A model generated the notes under the pieces. That model had not been told where the DNA came from. It was given only the letters and a program-made list of their open reading frames with translations, and searched no databases. Positions 35,101-44,317 of a stretch of DNA of 60,000 nucleotides are shown here, one piece after another (within the stretch, counting starts at the first letter, position 1; each line of letters begins with the position of its first letter). The stretch is from positions 15,664,501 through 15,724,500 of the forward strand of contig NC_079886.1 in NCBI RefSeq assembly GCF_029227915.1, in the 5' to 3' direction. Origin of the DNA: Hydractinia symbiolongicarpus (taxonomy: Eukaryota > Cnidaria > Hydrozoa > Anthoathecata > Hydractiniidae). Made by a program: the position numbers and the translations under genes.

Positions 35101-38100
35101 AAAAGATGGTTTATTGGTGATCAGGAAGCATAGTGACAATGTGTGTATTTTGTCATCTCTGATGATTCGTTTATCATCGTTCCATGATAGGGCGATCTTG
35201 TTTACTGTTTCTGTAGAGATAATCGTGTTTATATGATCTGATTACACTCATTTCCAATCTTTTATCTTCCTGGGTGAATAGACATTTCACATAATCCTCA
35301 TAAGACAAGTTCTTCTTTATAACTGCCTTAGTCACCCCTTGCACTTTTTTCCCTCAGATTCACCTACCTTCAAAGCATACAGTTTTGATCTTAGTCCGAC
35401 GAACCCTGTCATGAACCCACACTCATCCTTGAATTTCCTAATAACCTTATTGTCTTTCGCGTTGTAGTGCAGGTGACCTTGGAAAGTTTGAGAAGTCGTA
35501 GAGATCTTCTTTTTTTCTCACGTGTCTGTAAAAAGCAGCCTAGCTCTATGACCATATTCTTTATTGATTGTGTTGTAGTGAAAATCATACATCAAGGTTT
35601 TACTCAAATCCAATATGCATGCACCCACATACACTGGCTTATTGAATATCATCTCTGTCTTCTTCATGTGAACCGCTACCAGGTTCTTGCTAAAGATTGT
35701 CTTCTTCTCATAGTTAGGCAGGGAATTCATCTTCATTGCCTTTTCCTGGGTTATGTTCCTCCTGTTCCTAATATTTTCCATCGTCTTCCCAAATACCGAG
35801 TTGTTCATCAGCTTGAAAAAATCTTTCTCAAAATCAATTGTAGCAATCGTGCTCAGTTCGGTATTCTTCCTGATGTACGGCTTCATCCATGAGGATTTCC
35901 TGAACTTGATACCACTGTGAACTTTTTTCAACTTTAACTCCAGGGATATGTACAGCTGCAAATTTTTATAGTGCACAACATAATTCTTCTAATCATGCAA
36001 GGTTGGGATCAGCTTTACAATCCTATTTACAACACTTTTCTCATGAGCAAGTGAATATCGGTTGTGCAAATCGTGTAGATTTTGCGGATATTCCAGGTCC
36101 ACCTCTAGCTTATATCCCTCATCAACGCTATCAAATCAATATGCTCCAGTTCTTTCAGTGTCATCCACTTAAACCCACCAGTTGGCAATAATCTCGACAT
36201 TGCGTGTCTATAGAAGTTGTTTGCATCCAACTACATCAGATATTTCGACGGTTTTTTGTCGCCATAGTCCTTCATGTATTTGTTGTTGGCTTTTGCATAT
36301 CAATGTGAGATCATTGATACTCCACCTTTTATAGATCTTTCAAAGAAAAGTAAAATATCGACATCACTAAGTAAATCCAACTCGACGTCTTTTGATTTGA
36401 GAAGTGCGTCCCATGACAACCCTGGTGCTGTTTAATACCAAGCTGGATCCAGCTTGTAATTTTTCATACAAACATCCCTGAAATTCTTGAACACATCAGC
36501 TAGTAATAGTACATCGGTTTTCAGATAGAGGTTGTGATATTTCCCCATGTTCTTCATCTCTAATACTTCCCACACCTTCTTAGCGTGATTATAATCCTTC
36601 TCACTTATCCCTTTCAGATAGAGGGTGCTGTAGAATTTCTTGATCAGGGGAAGGGACATCTCCTCAAACTTTTGAAAGGAATACATGTAGTGGTACGGAT
36701 AGACTCCTTTCCTCTTCAAAAGGTTTTTCTCCATCTTTTAGGTTTTTCGAAAGTGAGTCCAGTGAGCTCGACATGAACTAGAACGAGTCGATGAACCTTT
36801 GCAACTTACTGATTGTTTTCGTGAACGAGATGTACTTTTCTTCGTTCTTGGCAATACAACCTATATCTCCCTCCGTTCCCCCCAACTCTCTGATAAACAT
36901 ATGACTGTCATAGCCTTCCAGGTTGTGGAATATAACCGAAATAAAGTTGGGAACCTTGAAGTTGATATTGCAACTATTGTGTGCTGGTCCTCTGAATTTT
37001 CCTGTGATCATGGTCCTTCACCTTTCCATTATTAACTGGTCTGTTGGAAACATGACAATCCTCGAATAAAACTCTCTCAGTCTACCTTGCAGGTATCCTT
37101 GTCGATTAAGTAATATAAAACAACAGGATTTATGAACAGGTTTTCCTTGACTACACACCTGCTGATATCCTACCTCCTTTTCACAGATATGACAATTATT
37201 GTCCCTAAACCTTACCCAGTCTTTCTTTGTCATTTCAAGTGGTTTTATCGGTGTTAGATGCTTTTCACAGATAGGCTTCGCAAGATCTTCAACCTTATTG
37301 ACTAAAGATTAAGCTGCAACCTCACTCAACGGTAAATGAATGGTCCATGGTCTATATTTGATCCTTTTACGTAAAGGCAATATCCCAATGGCTTTTGATT
37401 TTGGTACTTCTTCATTTACGACTTTTCAGAATCTTCTTCTATCTCTGACTCGATTTTGGTTGTTACTGCTTTGAAATCCGCGTAGATGACAAAGGGTACC
37501 CTCATGGATCTGTTTTTGTTTTTGAGCTTGGCACCTTCTTTTGGCATTTGATTTGCTACGATTTCCTTGGCTGAACACCAATTCTTGTGATTATCCAGTG
37601 CTGATTTCAAATGAAAAGCATTGATACACCTCTTACAGAAAAACTTCTTGTGTTCGTTTTTATTTACCTGTGATGAGATCAACCTAGAAAAATTCTTAAT
37701 CAAACAGTAGTGGAAAATTTTTTCGTCTGAGATGAGCCTTATGAGATACACGCTCCCAGCATCATATCCAAACACATTGACCCAGATATTGTTTTGCTTC
37801 TCAAACTTACCAATATCTTTTATTTTCACCGCGAACTCTATCCCATCAATAGATAGATCTTCCTAACACAGTTAAAGCAACAAAATTAAAGCAACCAAGG
37901 ATGTGTTAAATGTACAGAATAATGATAATAGGTGTTTCATGTATGCGGTTTTGTCAGCAATACACCCCCCCTCGAAAAATGGTGGATTTGTTGCTTTAAT
38001 TTTGTTACGAAGATCTATCTCATTGGTTTGAATACATCAATCTCCACGTTCATACCAAGAATTGCACTCATCCTCCATCCTGAACCGTTATTCAGGAATT

Positions 38101-39941
38101 GATAACCCTCTCCATTCCCTTCATGATCTCCTCCACCAGCTTATTAAAGAGATCTTCAAACTCACTTGAATCACTCACTTTCTTGTTCTGATATGATGCC
38201 TAATTTTTCCCAACTTTCCATTCTTCATGTTTTGTTGCTTGAGTTCGAAAATTAGAATAGGTGAAACGGTTCTTTGTGTTTCAATGACATGGTGTGGACC
38301 ACGCTGACATGATTCAATGTAACCTTTAACATCTAATCCCTCCACTCCAAAAAACGTATATGCACTTCCCAATGCTGTTTCCTCTAACTTTGGTCCTTTT
38401 CTGGTTTTGAGTTTGTCCTTTAACTGAGAAATTACAAGACCTTGTTTTGCAATGACCTTCTCCATTGGCTTGACAGGTGTCACAGACCTGTCTGGCAGTT
38501 TTATTATTACCAATGGAATTTACAATATTTTCTATCTTGGAATAAAGCAAAGATTTTCGAAAATTTTCCATATTTATTATATTTCTACTGTACAGAAATT
38601 TTTTTTTAATCTTGAGTTCTGGCTCATTTAACATATTTTTCTAGACAACTGTCCTCGGGTGACATGCGATGCAATTTTTGAAATGCCTTGCCGTGTGGGG
38701 TATGGGAGGCTTTGAGTCCAGTCAACTATTCAAATGGCTTGTGGGTTGGGGTATAAGATCGATAGTTAAGATTCAGAAGATTTCTGAAATGGTTTTTTTG
38801 AGAGTGTGAGATGTAGGGTTTGATCGAGGGATTGTTTTGTGAAGGCTTGGAAGAGACAGGTAGTGATATGTGTGGGGGTTGTGTGATTCATTTTGGATGT
38901 TCTTTAAATTTTTTATTTTGATGGGTGCTCGTGGGGGAGATGGGCGAACAGTCAGTATGAAAATTTGAGGAAAAAGAGCATCTGAGATGAATTAAGCCAG
39001 AACAGGCACATCCCTATTACTTCAACAAAGCCAAAGCAGTGTATTATTCGTAACTGAGAGGTCTAGTAATGAAGTAGTTAGATAGAACGGATATATTAAA
39101 ACCCATGTGGCATAAAACCCATGTGGCATGTGCAGAATAGGGTAAAAATTATTAAGACTCTTATAGTGACCGAGCTAGCAAAAGTTAGAGACTGCTTTTT
39201 ATTAGTAGAGTATATTATCTAAATGAAAAAGGAAATTCAGAAATCTATATTGCTCAGCAAGTCAAACTTTTTGTGGAACTGAGGGAGCAATTAATGGCTC
39301 TGCTATTATCTTGCACCAGAGCATACGCTAGCCCCTTATTGATAGGCAATTGCTTTATGTGTAACGGCCTTAAGTAAAGCAAGTTTCAGTTAAATGACAG
39401 GTAAAAGTTGTAAATTGATTATGTTTCAAAATTATAATTTAAAATTTGGTACTATACTATGCATAATACTTACATCAGCTAAAGTTAAAATGAACCTCAA
39501 TGCACAATCTGCTTAGCACATAAGTATATAAACAAAAAATTTTAAAAAATTTGCAAAGAAGAAAAGTCACATTGGCAGATGTTCTTTAAATCATGCTTTA
39601 AAATTATAAGGCCCGTGGAGTAATCCGCTTAGGCAGAAGGACAATGGAAAAATAGGTTGTTTTTGTAACTGACCACACTAATGGCGCATAAAGCAGGCTA
39701 GTTCATCCTCGTAAAACACACTTAATTTATCTTGGATTTCAAATCTAAATTATGGCTAAGGCAGATTTAATAGAAGAATTTCCTTTCACTTGTTTATTTA
39801 TTCATTCATTCATTTTATTTATTCATTTTATTCGTTTATCTATAAATGCATACATTCATTTAGCTGGAAATAAAAACATTACCTGTAGTACACTTCACCA
39901 AGTGGATTCCAATCAATAGTTGCTGGTGTATCATCAGTCAT
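14149..39941 (-). CDS. VPS16: VPS16, HOPS/CORVET core subunit, 21 exons
   Basis: Coding exons on the minus strand: 39941-39883, 31554-31466, 30704-30607, 30011-29883, 29714-29570, 29161-29040, 28947-28828, 28702-28572, 28485-28391, 28261-28185, 25693-25568, 25329-25202, 24986-24951, 23527-23419, 17932-17798, 17197-17089, 16840-16743, 16401-16219, 15944-15678, 14840-14734 and 14290-14149. All are GT-AG and all phases close: 2505 nt, 834 aa (human 839). VPS16 is a scaffold of the HOPS and CORVET tethers, binds VPS33 and acts in late endosome and lysosome fusion. Diagnostic pieces are [10 protein letters not shown] at the start, [54 protein letters not shown] and [15 protein letters not shown]. 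The N-terminal half is the beta-propeller, the rest an alpha-solenoid. The gene appears intact despite at least five transposon remnants in its introns. Confidence 0.95.
18044..19337. mobile_element. Non-autonomous DNA element with GC-rich subterminal hairpins
   Basis: The left end reads AGCCATT, 7 extra bases, then CAGTCTTGGTCATGAAT. The right end, reverse-complemented, reads AGCCATT, one base, then CAGTCTTGCTCATGAAT. Just inside both ends lie GC-rich blocks with GCGTGCGATCGCACGC (18076-18091, a perfect palindrome) and a related GTGCGATACTGATCGCAC near 19250. These stand out in an AT-rich intron. There is no transposase frame and no clear target duplication. The family is unknown. It lies in the VPS16 intron between the exons at 17798-17932 and 23419-23527. 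Confidence 0.55.
19816..22557 (-). pseudogene. LINE endonuclease and reverse transcriptase ORF, broken
   Basis: Endonuclease motif GDFNCN (near 22430) and SDHNLVYV (near 22235) show an exonuclease-endonuclease-phosphatase domain. The RT palm contains [15 protein letters not shown] and YADDT, followed by NNNKMTIN and KVKYLGV. The fingers region is missing: the KATGLD motif near 21520 is followed within about 60 codons by FESYLTGR, although some 110 residues normally separate them, so an internal deletion occurred. The C-terminal part has [12 protein letters not shown]. Several frameshifts and stops also exist. The protein cannot be functional as it stands. Confidence 0.8.
22760..23134 (-). pseudogene. 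LINE zinc-finger (PHD-like) N-terminal region
   Basis: Starts [15 protein letters not shown], the conserved GDIxxNPGP leader of CR1/L2-like ORFs. It then carries paired cysteines ([21 protein letters not shown]) arranged like a PHD or RING-type zinc finger. In these LINEs the finger precedes the endonuclease in the same polyprotein or lies in ORF1. The open frame of 124 codons ends before the endonuclease. Confidence 0.7.
23640..24900 (+). mobile_element. Penelope-like remnant with inverted ends
   Basis: Ends form an inverted repeat: 23668-23712 and 24831-24875 share GCATCTGAA and ATGAGCATGAAACTGACAG-like strings in opposite orientation. In between, plus-strand pieces around 24310-24560 read [21 protein letters not shown] and SKHIWSVKK, which resemble the Cys-rich region before the GIY-YIG endonuclease and its C-terminal part. 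Many stops and frame changes separate them. It lies between the VPS16 exon at 23419-23527 and the microexon at 24951. Confidence 0.55.
24951..24986 (-). other. VPS16: VPS16 microexon, 36 nt
   Basis: Bounded by ACAAG on its 5' side and GTATTG on its 3' side (minus strand). It enters and leaves in phase 2 and encodes [11 protein letters not shown] plus parts of Gln and Arg at the joins. This fills precisely the human VPS16 segment KQLTIQVLLDR between YSQY and LVLRR. Without it the flanking exons would still be in frame but would lack 12 conserved residues. Confidence 0.88.
25900..27690 (+). mobile_element. Ty3/Gypsy pol remnant (RNase H and integrase)
   Basis: Antisense to VPS16, in the intron between exons 25693-25568 and 28261-28185. 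Degraded frames on the plus strand give, in the normal pol order: [20 protein letters not shown] (RT/RNase H boundary, near 26010-26090); [17 protein letters not shown] and an LGCDNLII string (RNase H, 26140-26280); [10 protein letters not shown] (near 26350); an integrase core [13 protein letters not shown] and [14 protein letters not shown] (26990-27120); then [16 protein letters not shown] and [11 protein letters not shown] (27260-27370). No LTRs were recognised. Stops and frameshifts are frequent, so it is an old, truncated copy. Confidence 0.8.
31640..32330 (+). mobile_element. Penelope-like GIY-YIG endonuclease remnant
   Basis: Plus-strand frames contain [14 protein letters not shown], then [11 protein letters not shown], the cysteine motif just before GIY-YIG in Penelope-like elements. 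In a second frame is DYISKTE (a form of DYIGKTE), and in a third [13 protein letters not shown]. At least two frameshifts therefore break the endonuclease. It lies in VPS16 intron 1 directly beside Polinton 1. Confidence 0.75.
32465..32650 (-). pseudogene. Polinton hydrophobic structural protein, C-terminal fragment
   Basis: The minus strand gives [19 protein letters not shown], a stop, then [19 protein letters not shown], another stop, and a short tail. The PG(L/V)IG block and its spacing match the C-terminal region of the Polinton 2 protein at 57617-58885 (ASPGVIGTVVSF). Only this end is present and it has two in-frame stops (TAG, TGA). Confidence 0.55.
32775..33288 (+). pseudogene. Polinton 1 protein of unknown function, frameshifted start
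   Basis: An ATG at 32775 opens a frame that ends after about 26 codons (near 32853). A second frame continues past it with [56 protein letters not shown] and a basic tail. The join suggests one gene with a frameshift near 32850. The RFGS(Y/W)LAP-x-S-x-x-ITGKH segment is, from memory, recurrent in cnidarian Polintons. Its role is unknown. Its 3' end overlaps the next gene by about 90 bp in a different frame. Confidence 0.5.
33200..33517 (+). CDS. Small single-pass membrane protein of Polinton 1
   Basis: About 105 codons from ATG 33200. The highly basic N-terminal half ([19 protein letters not shown]) resembles the RVEAGKKLAxxNxxxR pattern of small Polinton proteins. It is followed by one hydrophobic segment ([18 protein letters not shown]) and a short polar tail. 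The frame is intact. Function is unknown; a membrane-associated virion or assembly protein is a guess from topology. Confidence 0.6.
   Translation: MEKEQTTESVMRKEKNPKGVEQGKKLAEFNWKRKEILRSVKHIEKKEIEYKRDFGYGMDLAGGLVVFILCGGVWYFRKSGDVEVPKSISVPEPVTEKSNLVHEMD
33534..33731 (+). CDS. Small Polinton protein, paralogous to the one at 52490
   Basis: 65 codons from ATG 33534, 17 bp after the previous gene. It contains a central hydrophobic segment ([13 protein letters not shown]) and [19 protein letters not shown]. The Polinton 2 protein at 52490-52729 has the same architecture with KMDLEDGLKLAGYMTEAIL. The shared x-D-x-x-D-x-(V/L)KL-x-G pattern indicates one protein family found in both elements. The frame is intact; function is not known. 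Confidence 0.6.
   Translation: MSEVKEFKNDLFHAVVVSAFNIGYAMLLKKNFKVSTQDLGKVDFSDSVKLVGIVAVSKFTRDYLV
33767..34030 (+). CDS. Polinton 1 small hypothetical protein
   Basis: An 87-codon frame from ATG 33767 with two similar internal units, [19 protein letters not shown] and [19 protein letters not shown]. This is an internal duplication around NPTP. It overlaps the start of the next gene (34021) by 10 bp. There is no recognised domain. Confidence 0.45.
   Translation: MLVYSGRMAVVHEHKLDEGVVREVYRKMSAKKDVNRVKKIIADNPTPLDNDGVLKIVRYNPTPTNVDYVKGIVERNRNPDIGILVWR
34021..34644 (+). pseudogene. Polinton 1 hypothetical protein with in-frame stop
   Basis: Begins ATG 34021 and is interrupted by a TAA at 34090-34092. 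The frame then continues openly for over 180 codons ([50 protein letters not shown] near the end). The sequence before and after the stop is in one frame, so a single point change broke it. No known family was recognised. Its position among structural genes suggests a virion or assembly role, but that is inference only. Confidence 0.5.
34709..34745. repeat. Two adjacent perfect palindromes in Polinton 1
   Basis: 34709-34720 (GTCATCGTTGGG) is followed at once by its exact reverse complement (34721-34732). The end of that palindrome is also the first arm of a second one, GACAGCT-GT-AGCTGTC (34730-34745). They lie in the noncoding gap between the genes ending at 34644 and starting at 34842. Candidates are a transcript 3' hairpin, a protein-binding site or a replication or packaging signal. 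Confidence 0.7.
34842..35081 (+). CDS. Polinton 1 small hypothetical protein
   Basis: 79 codons from ATG 34842, stop just before the polymerase 3' end, so the two genes converge. The central stretch is glycine-rich ([21 protein letters not shown]). There is no recognised domain. The frame is open throughout. Confidence 0.4.
   Translation: MFYLSNEHVSSGVPILTTYGPYNKYEGEERLKLGGGYGSILPPINDDGVGRDMMKIKYRPFRGAIYEVLVHHKVLSGYH
35110..38634 (-). pseudogene. Protein-primed DNA polymerase B of Polinton 1
   Basis: A family B, protein-primed polymerase that would copy the Polinton genome. From the 5' side (38634): an N-terminal region (to 38175), a segment with [17 protein letters not shown] and zinc-type cysteines (FCKRCINAF, 37829-37416), [14 protein letters not shown] (37233-37018), and [12 protein letters not shown], the exonuclease region (37011-36778). 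Then come [13 protein letters not shown] (36734-36432), a DANNFY-like palm motif A (near 36220), [15 protein letters not shown] and LFTDT (motifs B and C, 35976-35518), and a thumb region with KKCKG and [12 protein letters not shown] (to 35110). Numerous frameshifts and stops break it, for example a TAA near 36436, and one segment is inverted (37869-38008). Confidence 0.92.
37869..38008 (+). other. Inverted segment inside the polymerase pseudogene
   Basis: The plus strand here encodes [20 protein letters not shown], the N-x-x-N-x-D-N-x-CF motif of this polymerase family. In an intact gene this motif lies between the two minus-strand pieces on either side. The block is bordered by inverted copies of GCAACAAAATTAAAGC-like sequence (37875-37892 and 37990-38008). 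Orientation and position together indicate an in-place inversion of about 140 bp. Confidence 0.8.
38651..39882. other. VPS16 intron 1, 3.5% GC-skewed remainder without genes
   Basis: The first 300 bp are G-rich on the plus strand and may be noncoding Polinton sequence, but no terminal repeat was found. A 16-bp unit (CCCATGTGGCATAAAA-like) is duplicated in tandem at about 39102-39130. The rest is AT-rich intron up to the exon 1 donor. Confidence 0.35.
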
Positions 39942-42299
39942 TTCGGAGAGTATAAGTGAAGATGTTTTTAAATATTTCTAAAACAAAAGTTTTGGACCAA
40001 TGCTGGTGTTATAAAAGATAAGTTTAACTTAAGAATATACACTTCTAGGTTTTTTACATGTTTGCATTTAATGTGTGCACAAAGGTTTATTGCACAGCTT
40101 TCCTTTTTGAAAAGATAACTGAAAAGAGAAATAAACTACACAGTTTTATAAATATAAAATGTATTTTGTTAAAAAATACTTTTTTTAATAATATATATAG
40201 CCTTAACACATAGAACTTAATTAAAAGGAGACACACGCTTAATTCTGTGTATAAACCTTTACCAGTTTGAAACTTCAAAGATTGAATTTAGTGTAATTCA
40301 AATTAGTATATCTATGTGACATAACAAGGTTTAAAGAAAGCAAAAATATATACAAAAATACCGGAGATATAGAGAAAATTTATATTCATCATCTGAAACA
40401 ACCAAAAACTGTGAAGTCTTCGGTAAATTTAAAACATGAAATACAAAAGTATCAAATCAACATATATAGTAAAGATAAGTTATTATCTGTCATTTTAGAA
40501 AAAGAAGATGAAAAAGAGAGGATTTTTATTTAAATTTTATAATTTTTTCTGTTTTTTTTGTATTTTTTATATTTGAATAACCATTTCTGAAAGAAAGTTT
40601 TGCCATGTGTACCTTTTATATATATACAAAAACAATTTTACTAAACACAAATATTTGAACAAGTTTTTACAAAATTGTTCCAAAAGCAAACAAATATTTA
40701 GCAGAACAACTGTACTAAAATTGACATATAAGGCGAGAACAATTTAATTAGTTGTTTTGCAGGCAACAAAGATTTTTTTTAAACGGTCAGTTAGCAAATT
40801 AAAAATAATTATAAATATAAAATAGCTATCATAAAAATATAAAAAATATAGCATTGGCACAAAAAATTATTTCTAAATGCGCAATCTTAAAAAATCTAAA
40901 TTTACAAAGCTGATACGAAGTAACAAAATTAATCCTGTACACCACATAATAGGGAATGCTATTTTGGTGCAGGAAACAAAAATATAATGCAAGCCAATGC
41001 TGGGAATTTTAACCTATAAACAAAGAAGTCATAAACAGAGTCTATACTTAAACTGTACAACTACTTGTAGGACACAAATATTTAAATTAAATTAAATATG
41101 GGAAGTTTAGCGGACGCTAATAATGATACACTAATAAAAAACATGTATTGTTATTTTATAGCTTTTTAAAGAAATATGGTCAGTCAGGCCCGTAAAACGA
41201 CTGATTAAATTGCGTTCGCCCAAATATACATTGTCCCAGAATACAAAACTCCTGATAATATGAAAGACTCTGGTTTTTAAAAGTAGACAACTTCATACAA
41301 AAAATAAAAAATAAATAACAGGTAATAAACCCAAATCTTGAAACATTGGTATACAGTACTGTAAAATGGTATCTTAATATCAACAATTGCGAAGCGTGTG
41401 TGACGAGAACGATATGTGATGGCTTTTTTTGCCCTACAATTTCTATTGCATTAAGCACATAATAGTGTCCTCGATGGGAGTCTCCATGCGTGACAATGTG
41501 TTAAATGTGAGAAATATTTTTTTTTTCTTAATGTGTAGGATAAAAAAAGACCAATGTGCTTATGCAACATGCTAATTGTGAACGCAGGAATCACAGTGTG
41601 TATATATGCTAAAATCAATTCTAGTAATGGAGAAGATTATAGCTGCATGTGTCTTATTATTGTATTTTTATATTAAGCTTATAAAAAATAAAAAAATATA
41701 AGTTTATATAAAAAATATATACAAAAAATAATTGTATTTTTAACATTTACTTGTACTTTCTTTAATATTTCAACACTAATAATCACTAAAGTTCTGGACA
41801 CTAGGTTGTCAATAACACAGGGAAGTAAGACCTACCATACTGCCCTATTATCAAAAGCGAATCATTTCAATTTGTTCAATGTGATTGCAAAGATATAAAC
41901 TGATTACATCTAAGACAAAAGAAAAATGTTCTTCAGGATTGTGTTATAGAGAGCGTAAAAATCAATTTCACAGTGCGAAAAAGTACTGAACAATAGATTT
42001 TAAATTTTTTTTACGTATTTTCTGATATTGTGAAAGGAGCAATAAAATCAGAATTATATTTTATTGGTTTTTGCTTTACAGACACTTTTTAAATAATATG
42101 GTAGCTGATATCATTCAGTTCTATGAAGACAATAATCTATCTTATAGCAATCATGACATGCATGATGGAGGGACATGATGCCAAGATACCTTTTTCCAGT
42201 AATGTAAAACTTTCTAATATATCTAAAAATCTTGGAAGATCAATCTAGGGAAACAGGACATCACAGAGGAAATTCTTTAACTTTTCACTAAATTAATTT
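39942..42299. other. Intergenic region between VPS16 and APTX
   Basis: About 2.3 kb, very AT-rich, holding the VPS16 5' flank and the APTX 3' flank, both genes on the minus strand. No coding sequence or recognisable repeat. An AATAAA on the minus strand at about 42059-42064 could end the APTX transcript. The VPS16 start site is somewhere to the right of 39941; no clear promoter element was identified. Confidence 0.45.
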
Positions 42300-42932
42300 T
42301 TAAAAATGTGTCTTGATATGGTCTTTTAGTCTTGGCATATTTTTTGGCTTCTCTGAACACAAATGGCATTTTAAAGGTGTTTCAAGCATCTGTTTGTAAA
42401 AGAAATTATCGATCGTAACACATCCTTCATCTTCCAGTTGTTTTAACACTGATGATACAGGTCTAAAAAAATCAGTTGTGAATGAATTCCAATGTCTTTT
42501 GTGCCGTAGATATTTTGAATCAAAGTCCATACTGATAACGTGCATGTGCATTAAGGTCATACTTGGTACTGCATGGAAACCTTTCCAAAAAGTGGCTTTC
42601 CTATCATTCTTTTGTATGCTAGATTCAAGGCCTTGTGCAACATCGATCATGTGCTTTAAAAGATCGATATGTGTACTATTTAATGATTTAACACTTGAAA
42701 TATTTTCGGCTTTTACAATCACCAGATAATGATATTTTGCCTTTGGGTATTTGTCTTTAATAACTGAAACCAAATTCGTTTCAAGCTCAATGTTACTTTC
42801 ATTTCTTAGAGCTTGTTTTAAGCCTTGTGTCCAATGACCTTTTATTTCATTTTTATATCTTTTTGAAGTAGTTGGTTTATCCTCTGATAAGGATGGTCTT
42901 TTCAGGCAAGGATGATATTCCATTTCATTCAT
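42300..42932 (-). CDS. APTX: Aprataxin, HIT domain and C2H2 finger
   Basis: An uninterrupted 210-codon frame. Aprataxin removes AMP left on 5' DNA ends by aborted ligation, in nuclear single-strand break repair. The HIT region has YHYLVIVKAENISSV, then FHAVPSMTLMHMHVIS, where HMHVIS supplies the catalytic His pair. The first His of the H-x-H-x-H triad seen in human aprataxin is a Leu here. KRHWNSFTTDFF follows (human KKHWNSFNTEYF). The C-terminus is a zinc finger, CHLCSEKPKNMPRLKDHIKTH. The N-terminus is a basic region (KRPSLSEDKPTTSKRY) and there is no FHA domain in this exon. A possible acceptor (atctag, about 42938) precedes the first ATG, so upstream exons, perhaps an FHA domain, cannot be excluded. 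Confidence 0.9.
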   Translation of the reverse strand: MNEMEYHPCLKRPSLSEDKPTTSKRYKNEIKGHWTQGLKQALRNESNIELETNLVSVIKDKYPKAKYHYLVIVKAENISSVKSLNSTHIDLLKHMIDVAQGLESSIQKNDRKATFWKGFHAVPSMTLMHMHVISMDFDSKYLRHKRHWNSFTTDFFRPVSSVLKQLEDEGCVTIDNFFYKQMLETPLKCHLCSEKPKNMPRLKDHIKTHF

Positions 42933-42939
42933 CTCCTAG

Positions 42940-44317
42940 ATTTACATAGTAATAAAAGATAAGAACTAGATTGCTGTTACAAGTGCTACGTCTGTCTGTA
43001 ACAGACAAAGAGGAAATATTCTTAACAAATTATAATAAACAGATTGACGTCAATAGCATTTTTAAAAATAGTGAAGCTCTCGTTTTCAACTTTTTACAAA
43101 GTGAAAATGAAAATTTATACTAAAAGTAGCAAATCAATAAAGAATATTTAAAAAGTTGACCAGAAAAATAATCTTAACAAGAAACACTGTACGTTAAAAA
43201 TTTCCTTCATTAGCCTTAAAGATTCTGAAATTGGAAGTAGACCTTGAAAACCGCAGATAGGTTTCATGTATTTTACTTTACTCTACTGTATTTTACTTTG
43301 TATTTTACGGCTCTTCGCACATCAATGGGAAGGTAGGTTCTATGGGACTTGTACTCCATGCTTTATATTCAAACTTTTGTGTATGAAATTGATTATTTTG
43401 CCATGGCTTTGAGCTTTTCAGAATAAGAAAGATCTGGTTATCACACCATTATACTTTTTCAAAGCATGAAAAATAATTTTATGGGCTAAACTAAAAGTTT
43501 AGCACATGTTAATTGGGATTACAGAAGGAAAGGTGTGTCTCCATTAACTCCTAGTATAAGGCTAACCTGGTTCACTAGTGTTTTGTCATTCTGCATTATT
43601 AATTTTACAGATGTGGTGGTGACCTATGAAAAATAGTCAACACTATATTTATTAAACCAAAACAACAGACTTTCTTAAGCTTGTTAGTTAAGGCCATAGG
43701 TCCATACCACAACCAGGGGGTTAAAATATGGAGTAGAACACAGTAAGCCTCTTGATCTTGAACAGTTCAGACCTTTGCCTGCCCACCCTCCCTGATTAAT
43801 GACTGATTAGTTCTGTTTTGTTTTCTTCTATAATCGGCACACTAATACAACATTGGCAATGGCATGAGGACAATAACAATCTAGTATACGTTATATCACT
43901 CACGTTTCTATGGTCACGTAAATACGACGTTGGTGATGGAATGAGAACAAGAACAAACTGACACATTTATATGCATTCATTGATGTGGATGGTGACTGGA
44001 TGCACGGCACAGCGCAGTCTGATGGTCGTTGTTTGATTTAGCTTCAAGGTTTCCTTGCAGAGGGGCATGTTTCAATTGGCTGATAGACCCCACCAAGGTT
44101 TCAGTCCAGAGGCAGAATCAACCATCTCTGTGCCATTTTCCTTCTTATAATTCAACTAATTCTGGTAGGGGTACCAGGCTTTCTGAGTTATTCCGTTTAA
44201 GCTCAGAGTTGTATGTTCTTTACAGTGATAGGGTTAAGTAAGTTTTTTGTGCAGAGCGTGTCACTTTATGTCAGTCTGTTATAACAAGACAAGTGTTTAA
44301 TTGTCATTAGTTGTCAT
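42940..44317. other. Intergenic region upstream of APTX
   Basis: No gene recognised. Short tracts of TACTTTACT-type repeats occur near 43270-43310. A 70-codon open frame at 44029-44241 has no domain. An FHA-encoding exon of APTX was looked for and not seen. Confidence 0.4.

Larger units (their letters stand above)
32465..38650. mobile_element. Polinton 1 (Maverick), partial and decayed
   Basis: A block of virus-like genes in VPS16 intron 1. From left: a fragment of a coiled-coil/hydrophobic structural protein (minus), six small plus-strand genes, a pair of DNA palindromes, and a protein-primed DNA polymerase B (minus). Integrase, packaging ATPase and capsid genes are absent, so only part of an element remains. 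No terminal inverted repeats or 6-bp target duplications were found at either edge. The boundaries are set by the outermost recognisable coding sequence. Confidence 0.8.

Noticed and set aside
42478-42729. 83-codon plus-strand frame
   Set aside because: Antisense to aprataxin.
44029-44241. 70-codon plus-strand frame upstream of APTX
   Set aside because: No motif, no splice context, wrong strand for an APTX exon.
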